A stretch of DNA of 64,000 bases from the NCBI RefSeq assembly GCF_021531695.1, contig NZ_JADYUI010000005.1, positions 102,525 through 166,524 of the forward strand. Direction: 5' to 3'. Below are positions 25,563 through 34,990 of the stretch, piece after piece. A model generated the notes under the pieces. The model was given only the letters and a program-made list of their open reading frames with translations, was not told the origin of the DNA and ran no database searches. Position 1 is the stretch's first letter. Each line of letters opens with the position of its first letter. The DNA comes from Roseburia hominis (GTDB taxonomy: Bacteria; Bacillota; Clostridia; Lachnospirales; Lachnospiraceae). The translations under genes and the position numbers were made by a program.

Positions 25563-27764
25563 ATGAAGAAAAAGAAAATTTGTGCTGCTTTATTAGCAGG
25601 AACCATGCTCTTTACTTCAGTTACCGGTTGTGGACAGACTTCTGCAGCACCTGAGGATGAACTGGCAACAGAAGAAGTAACAGCTGGAACAGAAGAAAGT
25701 GGAGATACAAACGGAGAAATCGCTGCTCCGGCCTCTTATGATGAGGATTCCTCCAAGATTTATGATGCCGCATTAGGAGAATTTTATGATACCTATATGC
25801 AGGCAAAAAATCAGTCAAACACCATCTCGGAACGCTATGCCAAAATGGCAGTTTCGGAGGCAAAATTATTAGAAGCCTGCGTTATACTTCCTTCAGAATG
25901 TAAAGGTGCCGGCTATGCAATTTCAAGAGTAGCCCCACATACTGCAACTCCGATTCTTTGGGGAAATGATGAATCTCGTTGGCATCAGTATCTTGTCACA
26001 ACAGATCCGATTGCCAAAGAAGATATTGCCGCAATGCGTGAAAAATATAATGAATTAAAAGGAACCGGAACCTATGAAGACTGGGCAAAATCTTATCTGG
26101 AAGAAAAAGGTTATACCTTAAAAGACAGCTATAATTATAATCTGTATACTTCAGATCCGACCACCTGGGATGTTCTTTCTACTTCCCAGGCAGCAGATAC
26201 CGAACCTCTTGTCAATACTTATGACGGACTGATGGAATATGATATCGAAGGCGAACAGCAGCCGGCACTGGCTGAAAGCTATTCTGTATCGGATGACGGA
26301 CTTACCTATACCTTTAAGATTCGTCAAGGTGTAGAATGGGTAGATTCCCAGGGTAGAAAAGTTGCAGATGTCGTAGCAGATGACTTTGTTGCAGGTATGC
26401 AGCATGCTTTGGATTGCCAGGGTGGATTAGAGTATTTGGTAGACGGTGTCATTGACGGTGTTACCGAATATATCTCCGGCGAAATCACTGATTTCTCCAA
26501 AGTCGGCATAAAAGCAGTAGATGACTACACACTGGAATACACTTTAACAGAACCATGTTCTTATTTTACCTCCATGCTTGGTTACGGATTATTTGCTCCT
26601 TTAAGCAGAACTTACTATACTTCACAGGGTGGTAAATTCGGAACAGAGTTCAATTCCTCTGCTTCTGATTATAACTATGGTAAATCTCCGGATTCCATTG
26701 CATACTGTGGACCATATCTTATTACAAACTATACTTCCAAAAATACCATTGTATTTAAAGCCAATGATACCTACTGGAATAAAGATAATATCAATATTCA
26801 TACCATCACATGGGTGTATGAGGATCAGTCTGATGACCAGAAATCTTATAATAATCTGATCACAGGTGTAGTAGATGGAGCGGGTCTTACTACCACCATG
26901 CTTGAAATGGCAAAACAGGACGGAAACTTTGATAAATATGCATATATTTCCAGTTCCGATGCCACTACCTATGCATCTTTCTACAATCTGAACCGAAATG
27001 CCTTCGCAAATATGAATGACAGCACTGCGGCAGTTTCCGAAAAAACAGACGAAGAAAATAAGAGAACCACAACAGCAATGCAGAATGTTCATTTCCGCAG
27101 AGCAATTACCTTTGCAACAGACAGACCTTCTATGCTGGCACATAAGAAGGGCGAAGATTTAAAACTGAACGCACTTAGAAACAGCTATACACCGGGTAAC
27201 TTTGTAACCCTTCCGGAAGATGTAACAATTGATATCAACGGAACAGCAACGGATTTTGCTGCAGGAACACAATATGGTGCGATTGTACAGGCACAGATTG
27301 ATGCAGATGGTTTCCCAGCAAAAGTATATGATCCAACTGCCAACAATGGTGAAGGTGGAAGCGACGGATTCGACGGATGGTACAATCCGGAAGAAGCAGT
27401 CAAAGAATTAGATACCGCAATTTCTGAACTTGCTGAAGAGGGTGTTACCATTGATGAAGAACATCCAATTTACATTGATTTCCCGAATCCTTCTAATGTT
27501 GAAGTATTTAACAATATGCATCATACCTACAAACAGTCCATTGAAGCTGCACTCGGTGGAAAAGTCATTATAAATCTCGTTGATTGTAAAGATGCAGATG
27601 AATGGTACTATACCGGATACTATGCAGATTATGGTTATCAGGGTAACTATGATACTTATGATGTATCCGGATGGGGTCCTGACTATGGGGATCCTGCCAC
27701 ATATCTGGATACTTATCTTCCGGATTATTCTGGCTACATGACAAAGAATCTTGGTATTTTCTAA
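25563..27764 (+). CDS. oligopeptide-type ABC substrate-binding lipoprotein, apparently circularly permuted
   Basis: A 733-residue family 5 solute-binding lipoprotein. The ATG at 25563 has AAGGAG upstream. The signal peptide ends in a lipobox (SVTGC, Cys about 23). Residues about 55-150 (ERYAKMAVSEAKLLEACVIL, GYAISRVAPHT) resemble the C-terminal lobe end of ordinary OppA-like proteins. The usual N-terminal start (TYDGLMEYD, LAESYSVSDDGLTYTFKIRQ) begins only at about 195. The protein then stops just after GWGPDYGDPATYLDTYLP, where ordinary members still have about 100 residues. The segment order therefore looks permuted. It heads an importer operon; a hairpin separates it from the permease genes. 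Confidence 0.85.
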   Translation: MKKKKICAALLAGTMLFTSVTGCGQTSAAPEDELATEEVTAGTEESGDTNGEIAAPASYDEDSSKIYDAALGEFYDTYMQAKNQSNTISERYAKMAVSEAKLLEACVILPSECKGAGYAISRVAPHTATPILWGNDESRWHQYLVTTDPIAKEDIAAMREKYNELKGTGTYEDWAKSYLEEKGYTLKDSYNYNLYTSDPTTWDVLSTSQAADTEPLVNTYDGLMEYDIEGEQQPALAESYSVSDDGLTYTFKIRQGVEWVDSQGRKVADVVADDFVAGMQHALDCQGGLEYLVDGVIDGVTEYISGEITDFSKVGIKAVDDYTLEYTLTEPCSYFTSMLGYGLFAPLSRTYYTSQGGKFGTEFNSSASDYNYGKSPDSIAYCGPYLITNYTSKNTIVFKANDTYWNKDNINIHTITWVYEDQSDDQKSYNNLITGVVDGAGLTTTMLEMAKQDGNFDKYAYISSSDATTYASFYNLNRNAFANMNDSTAAVSEKTDEENKRTTTAMQNVHFRRAITFATDRPSMLAHKKGEDLKLNALRNSYTPGNFVTLPEDVTIDINGTATDFAAGTQYGAIVQAQIDADGFPAKVYDPTANNGEGGSDGFDGWYNPEEAVKELDTAISELAEEGVTIDEEHPIYIDFPNPSNVEVFNNMHHTYKQSIEAALGGKVIINLVDCKDADEWYYTGYYADYGYQGNYDTYDVSGWGPDYGDPATYLDTYLPDYSGYMTKNLGIF

Positions 27765-27788
27765 GATACAGGCAATATAAAAATAAGG

Positions 27789-27820
27789 CTATGGGAAACG
27801 GAAATTCCGTTTCTCCATAG
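27789..27820 (+). other. intercistronic hairpin between binding-protein and permease genes
   Basis: CTATGG (27789-27794) pairs with CCATAG (27815-27820), and the inner GAAACGGAA pairs with TTCCGTTTC. No T-run follows. Such hairpins often protect the abundant binding-protein mRNA or cause partial termination; that role is inferred. Confidence 0.65.
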
Positions 27821-27841
27821 CTATCTTAAGTGAGCGATTAT

Positions 27842-29413
27842 ATGGGTAAATATTTATTAAAACGTATTTTACATGGTATTGTATCAGTTATTATTGTGGT
27901 TGCCTGTGTTATGGTTATGGTCTATACATTGCTTGACCGTAACCTGATTTTTGCGCAGGATCCAAATTACTCCCATCAGAGCAACAATCAGAAAGTAGCA
28001 TATAAATATGAAAAATGGGAAGATTTTGGTTATCTGGATTACGTTACTTATGCAGATTATTTGCAGGAACTGACAGATAACGGAGAACTTGACGAAGATA
28101 CAAGAGCAGAGGCCGTTTCCTTTGGAAAAACGGCAGATAATGATTCAGAACTGGTAAAACAGTATGTCAAAAAATTTAAAAACGAATATAAGGCAAAAGG
28201 TTATAAAGTTGTAAGGCTGGATGCTGTCATGCTAAGTGGCAAGAAATTTGCCAACGGCGGACAACAACAATTATTTGCGTATAAGGATCTTCCATTAATC
28301 AATCGTTTGGGAAGTTACCTTCACAACCTTATCACCGTTGATAACATACATAGCGTAGAGGGAGACATAGGAAAACGCGGAATTTCTTTTACACTTTATG
28401 ATCCTGTCTACGGCGGAGAGAAATTTTCTCCTGCAATTATTGGAAATGGTACACAGCATAAATACCTTTTGTATTGTGATTCCAAGTTTCCATTTATTCA
28501 CCAGAATCTTGTAACAATTAGTCTGGGAACATCTTACTCCGTAACAACAGGTATAGATGTATTTACATCAATGACAAGAACACAGGGTTCGTATGTCTCC
28601 TCTGAGATTACCTATCCAACCGGCTTGACGGAAAAAAGTGCCGATGATTTACATACAGCAACTTACCTTTCCGGTTCCCTTGAATCCAGTATGGCTTATG
28701 AAGATCGCTTTACCGACGATTATACCAATATCGATACAGTAAAAGGCGGTTTATCAAAAATGGGATATTCTTTTGTTATTGGTATTATCGCAGTTATCCT
28801 TTCTTATTTAATTGCAGTACCACTTGGTATTGGTATGGCAAGAAAGAAGGATAAACTGGTAGATAAAATTGGAACCATTTATATTGTGTTTATTCTTGCT
28901 GTACCTTCCTTAGCTTATATCTTTTTATTTAAAGCGATTGGTGCAAAGATGGGACTTCCAATTACTTTTGATATGGAGTCCGGCAGCAAGTTAATGTTTG
29001 TGCTTCCTATTATATCATTAGCACTGCCACAGGTTGCGGATTTAATGAAATGGTTAAGACGTTATATGATTGATCAGATGAATGCCGATTATGTAAAATT
29101 TGCAAGAGCAAGTGGACTTACAGAAAATGAAATCTTCTTCAAGCATATTTCCAAAAATGCTTTGATTCCGATTGTACACGGAATCCCGGCAAGCGTACTT
29201 GGTGCATTGATTGGTGCAATCATAACCGAACGTGTTTACTCCGTCCCAGGTGCAGGTAATCTGCTCACTGAGGCAATCAGCAAATATGATAACGGAGTTA
29301 TTATTGGTGTAACCTTGTTCTATGCGGTATTGTCAATCATTTCAATTATCCTGGGTGATATTTTAATGTCACTTGTGGATCCAAGAATTTCATTTTCAAC
29401 GAAGGACAGGTAG
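27842..29413 (+). CDS. OppB-like ABC permease with large extracytoplasmic insertion
   Basis: Membrane permease of a peptide-type importer, 523 residues from the ATG at 27842 (a GTG at 27830 is an alternative; neither has a strong ribosome site). TM1 is at about 8-28. An extracytoplasmic segment of about 290 residues follows before the TM bundle at about 315-520, against roughly 70 residues in ordinary 310-residue OppB proteins. The EAA loop is seen in DYVKFARASGLTENEIFFKH. The enlarged loop may contact the unusual binding protein. It is followed six bases later by the OppC-like gene. Confidence 0.88.
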   Translation: MGKYLLKRILHGIVSVIIVVACVMVMVYTLLDRNLIFAQDPNYSHQSNNQKVAYKYEKWEDFGYLDYVTYADYLQELTDNGELDEDTRAEAVSFGKTADNDSELVKQYVKKFKNEYKAKGYKVVRLDAVMLSGKKFANGGQQQLFAYKDLPLINRLGSYLHNLITVDNIHSVEGDIGKRGISFTLYDPVYGGEKFSPAIIGNGTQHKYLLYCDSKFPFIHQNLVTISLGTSYSVTTGIDVFTSMTRTQGSYVSSEITYPTGLTEKSADDLHTATYLSGSLESSMAYEDRFTDDYTNIDTVKGGLSKMGYSFVIGIIAVILSYLIAVPLGIGMARKKDKLVDKIGTIYIVFILAVPSLAYIFLFKAIGAKMGLPITFDMESGSKLMFVLPIISLALPQVADLMKWLRRYMIDQMNADYVKFARASGLTENEIFFKHISKNALIPIVHGIPASVLGALIGAIITERVYSVPGAGNLLTEAISKYDNGVIIGVTLFYAVLSIISIILGDILMSLVDPRISFSTKDR

Positions 29414-29418
29414 AGAAT

Positions 29419-30417
29419 ATGAATAATGAGGAAATTTTTAAATTTGAAAAAGAAACGGCAGATGCCCTTGCCGGATTTTCGGATGAAGAATTATTTTCTA
29501 TGGTAGAGCAGGATGAACTTGCTTCCGAGAAAATTACCGCACCGAAATACTCTTACTGGCATTCTGTATTCCGTGTGTTTTTTAAGAAAAAAATAAATAT
29601 TTTTATGCTTGTATTGCTGGCAGCTATTATCCTGTTTGCATATTTATATCCTGCTTTTGTGGAATATGATAAATATGGCAACCTGCTTAATTCAGCATCG
29701 AAACATTTATCTCCATCGAAAGCAATGGAACAATTTGGTTTCAGCCTGCATTGGCTGTTTGGTTCCGGTGCAGCAGGGCAGTCAACGTTTGATGCCGTTT
29801 GGTATGGTGCGAGAATTTCAATCTCACTTGCTACAGTCTGTGCATTAATTAACCTTACCGCAGGCGTGTTGATTGGTACAATCTGGGGCTTCTCAAAACG
29901 GCTGGATATTATCATGACAGAAATTTATAACATCGTTGCAAATGTACCATATATTTTGTTTATTGCTGTTATGGTCATGCTTTTTTCGGCAAGCTTCTGG
30001 ACAATGGTATTTGCCATGACTGTAACCGGATGGCTTTCCATCGCGTATTTCATCCGTACACAGGTTATTATCATCCGTGACAGAGAATACAACCTTGCTT
30101 CAAAGTGTCTCGGAACTTCCATATTCCGGATTGCAACGAGAAATATTCTGCCATTTATGACATCTGTCATTGTTACACTTGCCGCAACAGAAATTCCTTC
30201 TTATATCTCTTATGAATCATTCTTATCCTATATTGGACTTGGTATTTCCGATATGTCACTTGGAAGATTGATTTATGAATCACAGAACTCCATGCTGACA
30301 CCGGGATGGGGATTTGAATTCTGGAGTCCGGTTATCGTTGTTTCGATTATTACAATTGTATTGTATGTAGTCGGACAGAATCTTGGGGACGCTTCAGATC
30401 CAAGGACACATGTATAG
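29419..30417 (+). CDS. OppC-like ABC permease
   Basis: Second permease of the peptide-type importer, 332 residues. It has an acidic N-terminal cytoplasmic segment (1-45), TM1 at about 60-80 and a permease bundle at about 140-320. The EAA-type loop is YNLASKCLGTSIFRIATRNILP. Near-normal length for OppC, with a modestly extended N-terminus. The gene starts six bases after the OppB-like gene and is followed by the OppD-like gene after nine bases with AGGAGG between. Confidence 0.9.
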   Translation: MNNEEIFKFEKETADALAGFSDEELFSMVEQDELASEKITAPKYSYWHSVFRVFFKKKINIFMLVLLAAIILFAYLYPAFVEYDKYGNLLNSASKHLSPSKAMEQFGFSLHWLFGSGAAGQSTFDAVWYGARISISLATVCALINLTAGVLIGTIWGFSKRLDIIMTEIYNIVANVPYILFIAVMVMLFSASFWTMVFAMTVTGWLSIAYFIRTQVIIIRDREYNLASKCLGTSIFRIATRNILPFMTSVIVTLAATEIPSYISYESFLSYIGLGISDMSLGRLIYESQNSMLTPGWGFEFWSPVIVVSIITIVLYVVGQNLGDASDPRTHV

Positions 30418-30425
30418 GAGGACAT

Positions 30426-32174
30426 ATGGAAGATAAAAAGGCAATATTATCAATAAAAGATTTAGAAGTCGGATTTCACGTCCGCGGAAGAAATCTGACA
30501 GCAATAAGAAATATTTCACTTGACATATATGAAAACGAGTCAATTGCCATTGTAGGAGAATCCGGTTCCGGAAAATCTGTTTTTACCAAAACCTTTTCCG
30601 GGATGTTAGACAGCAATGGATACATCAAAAACGGACAAATTATTTACAATGATGAGGAACTTTCTGATACCGTCGTAAAAAAAGACGCATTGGCTCAGAA
30701 AATTATTCCTTCTGTATTACAAAAATTAAACGAATACTCCAAATCAGAATCTGCAGCTGCAACCTACAGGAAGATTCTGGCATTAGAAGAAGAAAAACGG
30801 GAAAAAGCTGGAATTTCAAAAGAAGAAACTGCACAGTACCAACAGAAGATAAAAGAACTTTCTATTCGTAAGGCAGAAGCGTACAACTTAAAACAGACCT
30901 TAGATCGTAAAACCGACAAAGCAAAAATCAAAAAACTGTCTGAAGAAATTTCCTCTTTTGAAAAAGAAATCAAATCTCTGGAAAAGCAAAAAGAACGCAT
31001 GGAGAAAAAAGCAAAAGACACGCTTTCCAACGACAGAGCATATCTTACAGAATATAATAATCGAATGGAAGAATTAAAGACTCTCTGGCAAAAAGAAAGT
31101 TCCGGAGAAATCACAGCAGAAACAAAGAAAAGAAATGAAATTCTGGCAAAAGAAATCTATCTTTCCGTCGGACGTTATGGACTGCCAAAACGTATACAGC
31201 TTATAAAGAAGCTTCTCGCAGTTTTTAAGGATGCAATGGAAAAAGGCGAAAACATCTCCAATGAAAATGTTCGCAATACCTTATTTGATAAGGTAGCATT
31301 TCGTGTACGTTACTTAGATGAAACACCAGAGAAATTACATGGAACTTGTATCTTAAATCTTGCAAAAATTCAGTATGATAAAGACTGGTGTCAGATTCGC
31401 GGAAAACGTATCGCGACTGTATTTCAGGATCCAATGACTTCCTTAAATCCGATTATCACAATCGGAAAACAGATTACTTCCGTTATCATGAAACATCAGA
31501 ACTGTACAGAAGTAGAAGCAAGAAAAAGAGCAATTGAACTCATGAATAAAGTAGGTATTCCGAACGCTGAAGCACGCTTTGACGATTATCCGTTCCAGTA
31601 TTCCGGTGGTATGAGACAAAGAATTGTAATTGCAATCGCATTATCCTGCCAGCCAAGAATTTTAATCTGTGACGAGCCAACCACTGCATTGGATGTTACC
31701 ATTCAGGCACAGATTTTACAACTTTTAAAGGATTTACAAAAAGAGTTTCATTATACAATCGTATTTATCACACATGACCTTGGTGTAGTTGCAAATATTG
31801 CTGACAGAGTTGCAGTATTATATGCCGGTCAAATTGTAGAGCTCGGAAATGTGGAAGATATTTTCTATGATCCAAGACATCCGTATACGTGGGCTTTGTT
31901 ATCATCTTTACCACAGTTAGCACAAAAAAACACCGAACTTTATACAATTACCGGTACTCCACCATCTTTGTATAACCGCATTGTTGGAGACGCTTTTGCG
32001 CCAAGAAATCCATACTGCATGAAAATTGATACTATAAAAGAGCCACCAATGTTTCAGGTAAGTGAAACCCATTTTGCCAAAACATGGCTTTTGGATCCAC
32101 GTGCTCCGAAGGTTGAAAAACCGGAAAGTATCGAAAACATTCATGAGAAACTAATAAAAGCATTTAATATATAG
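30426..32174 (+). CDS. OppD-like ABC ATPase with about 230-residue coiled-coil insertion
   Basis: ATPase subunit of the importer, 582 residues against about 340 usually. Walker A GESGSGKS is at about 44-51, but the Q-loop VFQDPMTSLNP is near 330, so about 230 extra residues lie between them. The insert is highly charged and helical (KKLSEEISSFEKEIKSLEKQ). Signature YSGGMRQR, Walker B ILICDEPTTALD and the H-loop ITHDLGVV follow normally, as does the OppD/DppD C-terminal extension. The reading frame is clean, so the insertion is real and not a frameshift. It probably makes a stalk next to the nucleotide site. Confidence 0.88.
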   Translation: MEDKKAILSIKDLEVGFHVRGRNLTAIRNISLDIYENESIAIVGESGSGKSVFTKTFSGMLDSNGYIKNGQIIYNDEELSDTVVKKDALAQKIIPSVLQKLNEYSKSESAAATYRKILALEEEKREKAGISKEETAQYQQKIKELSIRKAEAYNLKQTLDRKTDKAKIKKLSEEISSFEKEIKSLEKQKERMEKKAKDTLSNDRAYLTEYNNRMEELKTLWQKESSGEITAETKKRNEILAKEIYLSVGRYGLPKRIQLIKKLLAVFKDAMEKGENISNENVRNTLFDKVAFRVRYLDETPEKLHGTCILNLAKIQYDKDWCQIRGKRIATVFQDPMTSLNPIITIGKQITSVIMKHQNCTEVEARKRAIELMNKVGIPNAEARFDDYPFQYSGGMRQRIVIAIALSCQPRILICDEPTTALDVTIQAQILQLLKDLQKEFHYTIVFITHDLGVVANIADRVAVLYAGQIVELGNVEDIFYDPRHPYTWALLSSLPQLAQKNTELYTITGTPPSLYNRIVGDAFAPRNPYCMKIDTIKEPPMFQVSETHFAKTWLLDPRAPKVEKPESIENIHEKLIKAFNI

Positions 32175-32186
32175 GAGATTTAGAAA

Positions 32187-33503
32187 GTGGCTAAACTAAA
32201 TCAAAACAACAAACAAGAAAAAACAGCTTCCCATCTGCCGGAACATGGTCCGGTCGATGAGAATGGCAAAGAAATTTTACTATCATTAAAAAATGTTGAT
32301 ATTACTTTTGGAAAAGGAGAAAATGCCGTTCGTGCAGTAAAAAATGCCTCCTTTGATATTTATAAGGGAGAAACTTTTTCTCTTGTAGGAGAATCCGGTT
32401 CTGGAAAAACAACAATCGGAAGAGCGGTAATTCGTGTAAATCCATGCGCTGCCGGTGAGATTTTATATAAGGGGGTTCGCATCTCCGGTAAGATTCCTCA
32501 TTCATTAGATCGGGAAGTTATTCGTAACATTCAGATGGTATTCCAGGATCCGGCAGCATCTTTAAATGAACGTGCAACCGTAGAGCAAATTGTATCCGAA
32601 GGTTTATATAACTTTCATTTATATGAAAATGAAGCAGACCGTGTTCGAAAAGTAGAAAATATCATTCACGAAGTTGGTCTTTTAGAGGAACACCTGACCA
32701 GATACCCACACGAGTTTTCCGGTGGACAACGTCAGAGAATCGGTCTTGCAAGAGCCATGGTCATGGAACCGGAATTAGTCGTTGCAGATGAACCGATTTC
32801 AGCACTTGATGTATCAATCCGGGCACAGGTTTTGAATCTTCTTAAAAAATTCCAGAAAGAAAAAGATGTTACCTACTTATTTATTGCGCACGATCTTTCC
32901 ATTGTCCGTTTCATTTCAGATCGTATCGGAGTTATTTATAAAGGAACTATTGTTGAGGTTGCCCAGGCAGAAGAATTATTTAATTTCCCGTTGCACCCTT
33001 ATACACATTCCTTAATTTCAGCGATTCCGATTCCAGATCCGAAACTGGAAAAAAATAAAATCTTATACACTTATGATCCTTCCATGCACGATTATAGTAC
33101 GGATAAACCTGAACTTGTCTGCATCGGGCATGAACATTATGTATATGGAAATAAAAAAGAAATTGAAGAATATAAAAAGATTCGTGAAAAAGGAGAACCT
33201 ATAAAATCGATTCAGATTTCAGACGGAACTGCTACGCAGAATACAACGGTTACAAAAGAGCAAACTTTGTCCAAAGCAGAAGAAGAGTTCTTAAAAGCTC
33301 CTCTACATGATACAGGAAATGCATGGTATGCTGTTGCCGCATTTTTCCTTCCAATTATTGGATTAATCATTGCACAAATTTTCAAGCATCACAGATATTA
33401 TCGCAACTATAAATCATTGAAAAAAGGTGGAGTGATTGGTTTAATTGTTCGTCTGGTTATTATTGTAATATTTGTATTATTACTTGTATTGGCGGTGATT
33501 TAA
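32187..33503 (+). CDS. OppF-like ABC ATPase with C-terminal membrane tail
   Basis: Second ATPase of the importer, 438 residues; ordinary OppF has about 320. Walker [10 protein letters not shown]-loop [11 protein letters not shown], signature FSGGQRQR, Walker [13 protein letters not shown] and H-loop IAHDLSIV are all normal. After about residue 370 come two hydrophobic segments ([19 protein letters not shown] and [19 protein letters not shown]), which would anchor the ATPase in the membrane. The start is GTG with AGGAG upstream, 12 bases after the OppD-like gene. The stop touches the next gene. Confidence 0.88.
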   Translation: MAKLNQNNKQEKTASHLPEHGPVDENGKEILLSLKNVDITFGKGENAVRAVKNASFDIYKGETFSLVGESGSGKTTIGRAVIRVNPCAAGEILYKGVRISGKIPHSLDREVIRNIQMVFQDPAASLNERATVEQIVSEGLYNFHLYENEADRVRKVENIIHEVGLLEEHLTRYPHEFSGGQRQRIGLARAMVMEPELVVADEPISALDVSIRAQVLNLLKKFQKEKDVTYLFIAHDLSIVRFISDRIGVIYKGTIVEVAQAEELFNFPLHPYTHSLISAIPIPDPKLEKNKILYTYDPSMHDYSTDKPELVCIGHEHYVYGNKKEIEEYKKIREKGEPIKSIQISDGTATQNTTVTKEQTLSKAEEEFLKAPLHDTGNAWYAVAAFFLPIIGLIIAQIFKHHRYYRNYKSLKKGGVIGLIVRLVIIVIFVLLLVLAVI

Positions 33504-34766
33504 TTGAATCGCGAAACAAGAGAACAGCGAAAACCGAAACCGGTAAAGCGAATTGAAATTTCTGAAAAATTTTCAAAGCGAAGATTGATTCTTGCTATTT
33601 TTTTTGCTGTACTTGGAATAGGTGCAATTGTTTATGCAATTGCATCTTCTCTTAAAACAGAATCCGGCTGGAAAACAATTGAAACAAGTTCCTCTGCTGA
33701 GACAAATTACAGTAGTGATTTTTCATTTTCTTATAACCTTGGACAAGGTGAGTTGTCTGCCTCAGAAGAATATAAAAAGATCCAGACTTTGTACACAGAT
33801 GCAATGGTAAAATGCTATAAGATTTTTCATAATATAGAAGAATTTGAAGATGTAAACAACATTTGTTATATTAATAAACATCCAAATGAAGAACTCGTAG
33901 TAGATGAAACTTTATACCACGCATTGGAACAGGTAAATAAAGCTAAGAGCCGACTTCTTTATTTTGGTCCTGTCTATGAACAGTATACCAACCTGTTTCA
34001 TTGCAAAGATGATTCTGAGACAATTAATTTTGATCCCTATCAGAATGAAGAGATTGCTTCCTATTTTTCGGAAATTGCAATGTATGCCAATAATCCCGAA
34101 GAAATTGATCTCAAGCTTCTCGATAATAATAAAATTATATTATTTGTTTCAGCAGATTATCTTTCCTATGCAGATGAAACCGGTTTCTCGAATTTCATTG
34201 ACTTTTCTTTTATGAAAAATGCCGTTATTATAGATTATGTGGCAGACCTCATGCAGAAAAACGGTTACACCGCAGGTTCTATTACAAGCTATGACGGATT
34301 TACACGTAATCTGGATAACAGCAATACGTCCTATACGTATACAATTTTTGACCGTGTCGGTCAAACCGTTTATACCGCAGCATCCATGCAGTACAAAAAC
34401 GCACAAAGCATTGTGTTTTTATATAATTACAAATTAAGTGATAAAGATAAAAACGATCGTTATGAATTAAAAAATGGTGAAATCCGAACACCCTATATTG
34501 ACGAAACAGATGGTTTATGCAAAAGTTCTACCAACAATCTTTTAGCCTATTCAAAAGAAAAGGGCTGCTTCGAAATTCTTTTGCAAATACTTCCGATTTT
34601 CACCAGGGATACCTTCGAAAAAGATCAACTCAATGCGATAAAGCAAAATGGAATTTATTCCATATATGGCTCTGACCACGTTTTATATTATAACGAACCC
34701 GATTTGATTCTATCAGATTTTTATCAAAACAACGAGATTACTTATACCTCTATATTAAATCAATAG
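33504..34766 (+). CDS. membrane-anchored protein of unknown function in opp-like operon
   Basis: A 420-residue protein not recognised as a known family. It has a basic cytoplasmic N-terminus, one TM at about 29-50 (LILAIFFAVLGIGAIVYAIA) and about 370 extracytoplasmic residues without Cys clusters. The start is TTG directly after the stop of the OppF-like gene, with GGCGGTGA upstream, so it is translationally coupled. Its place as last gene suggests an accessory part of the importer, for example a receptor or assembly partner; this is inference. A strong terminator follows. Confidence 0.75.
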   Translation: MNRETREQRKPKPVKRIEISEKFSKRRLILAIFFAVLGIGAIVYAIASSLKTESGWKTIETSSSAETNYSSDFSFSYNLGQGELSASEEYKKIQTLYTDAMVKCYKIFHNIEEFEDVNNICYINKHPNEELVVDETLYHALEQVNKAKSRLLYFGPVYEQYTNLFHCKDDSETINFDPYQNEEIASYFSEIAMYANNPEEIDLKLLDNNKIILFVSADYLSYADETGFSNFIDFSFMKNAVIIDYVADLMQKNGYTAGSITSYDGFTRNLDNSNTSYTYTIFDRVGQTVYTAASMQYKNAQSIVFLYNYKLSDKDKNDRYELKNGEIRTPYIDETDGLCKSSTNNLLAYSKEKGCFEILLQILPIFTRDTFEKDQLNAIKQNGIYSIYGSDHVLYYNEPDLILSDFYQNNEITYTSILNQ

Positions 34767-34772
34767 TCATTC

Positions 34773-34813
34773 AAAGACTCAAGAAGTGGCGATCTACTTT
34801 TTGAGTCTTTATT
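34773..34813 (+). terminator. terminator of opp-like operon
   Basis: AAAGACTCAA (34773-34782) and TTGAGTCTTT (34801-34810) form a perfect 10-bp stem with an inner AGT/ACT pairing, followed by an AT-rich tail. Confidence 0.8.
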
Positions 34814-34925
34814 ATTATAATATCCTGGGCAAAATTTTCTATAATGTAAAAATTTATTGCTTGTTCTTTATATATATTGTACAATATAAACAGAAGTTTG
34901 TGAAACAAATTATTATTCATTTGGG

Positions 34926-34964
34926 TTTTTGACAATATGCGTAAATTAGCATGATTGTCAAAAA
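34926..34964. repeat. inverted repeat upstream of chemoreceptor gene
   Basis: TTTTTGACAAT (34926-34936) and ATTGTCAAAAA (34954-34964) are perfect 11-mers, with an inner TGC/GCA pairing. It could be a regulator site, since it contains TTGACA on both strands, or a terminator; it ends 13 bases before the ribosome site. Confidence 0.65.
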
Positions 34965-34990
34965 ATTTAAATGTACAAAGGAGAGGGCAT

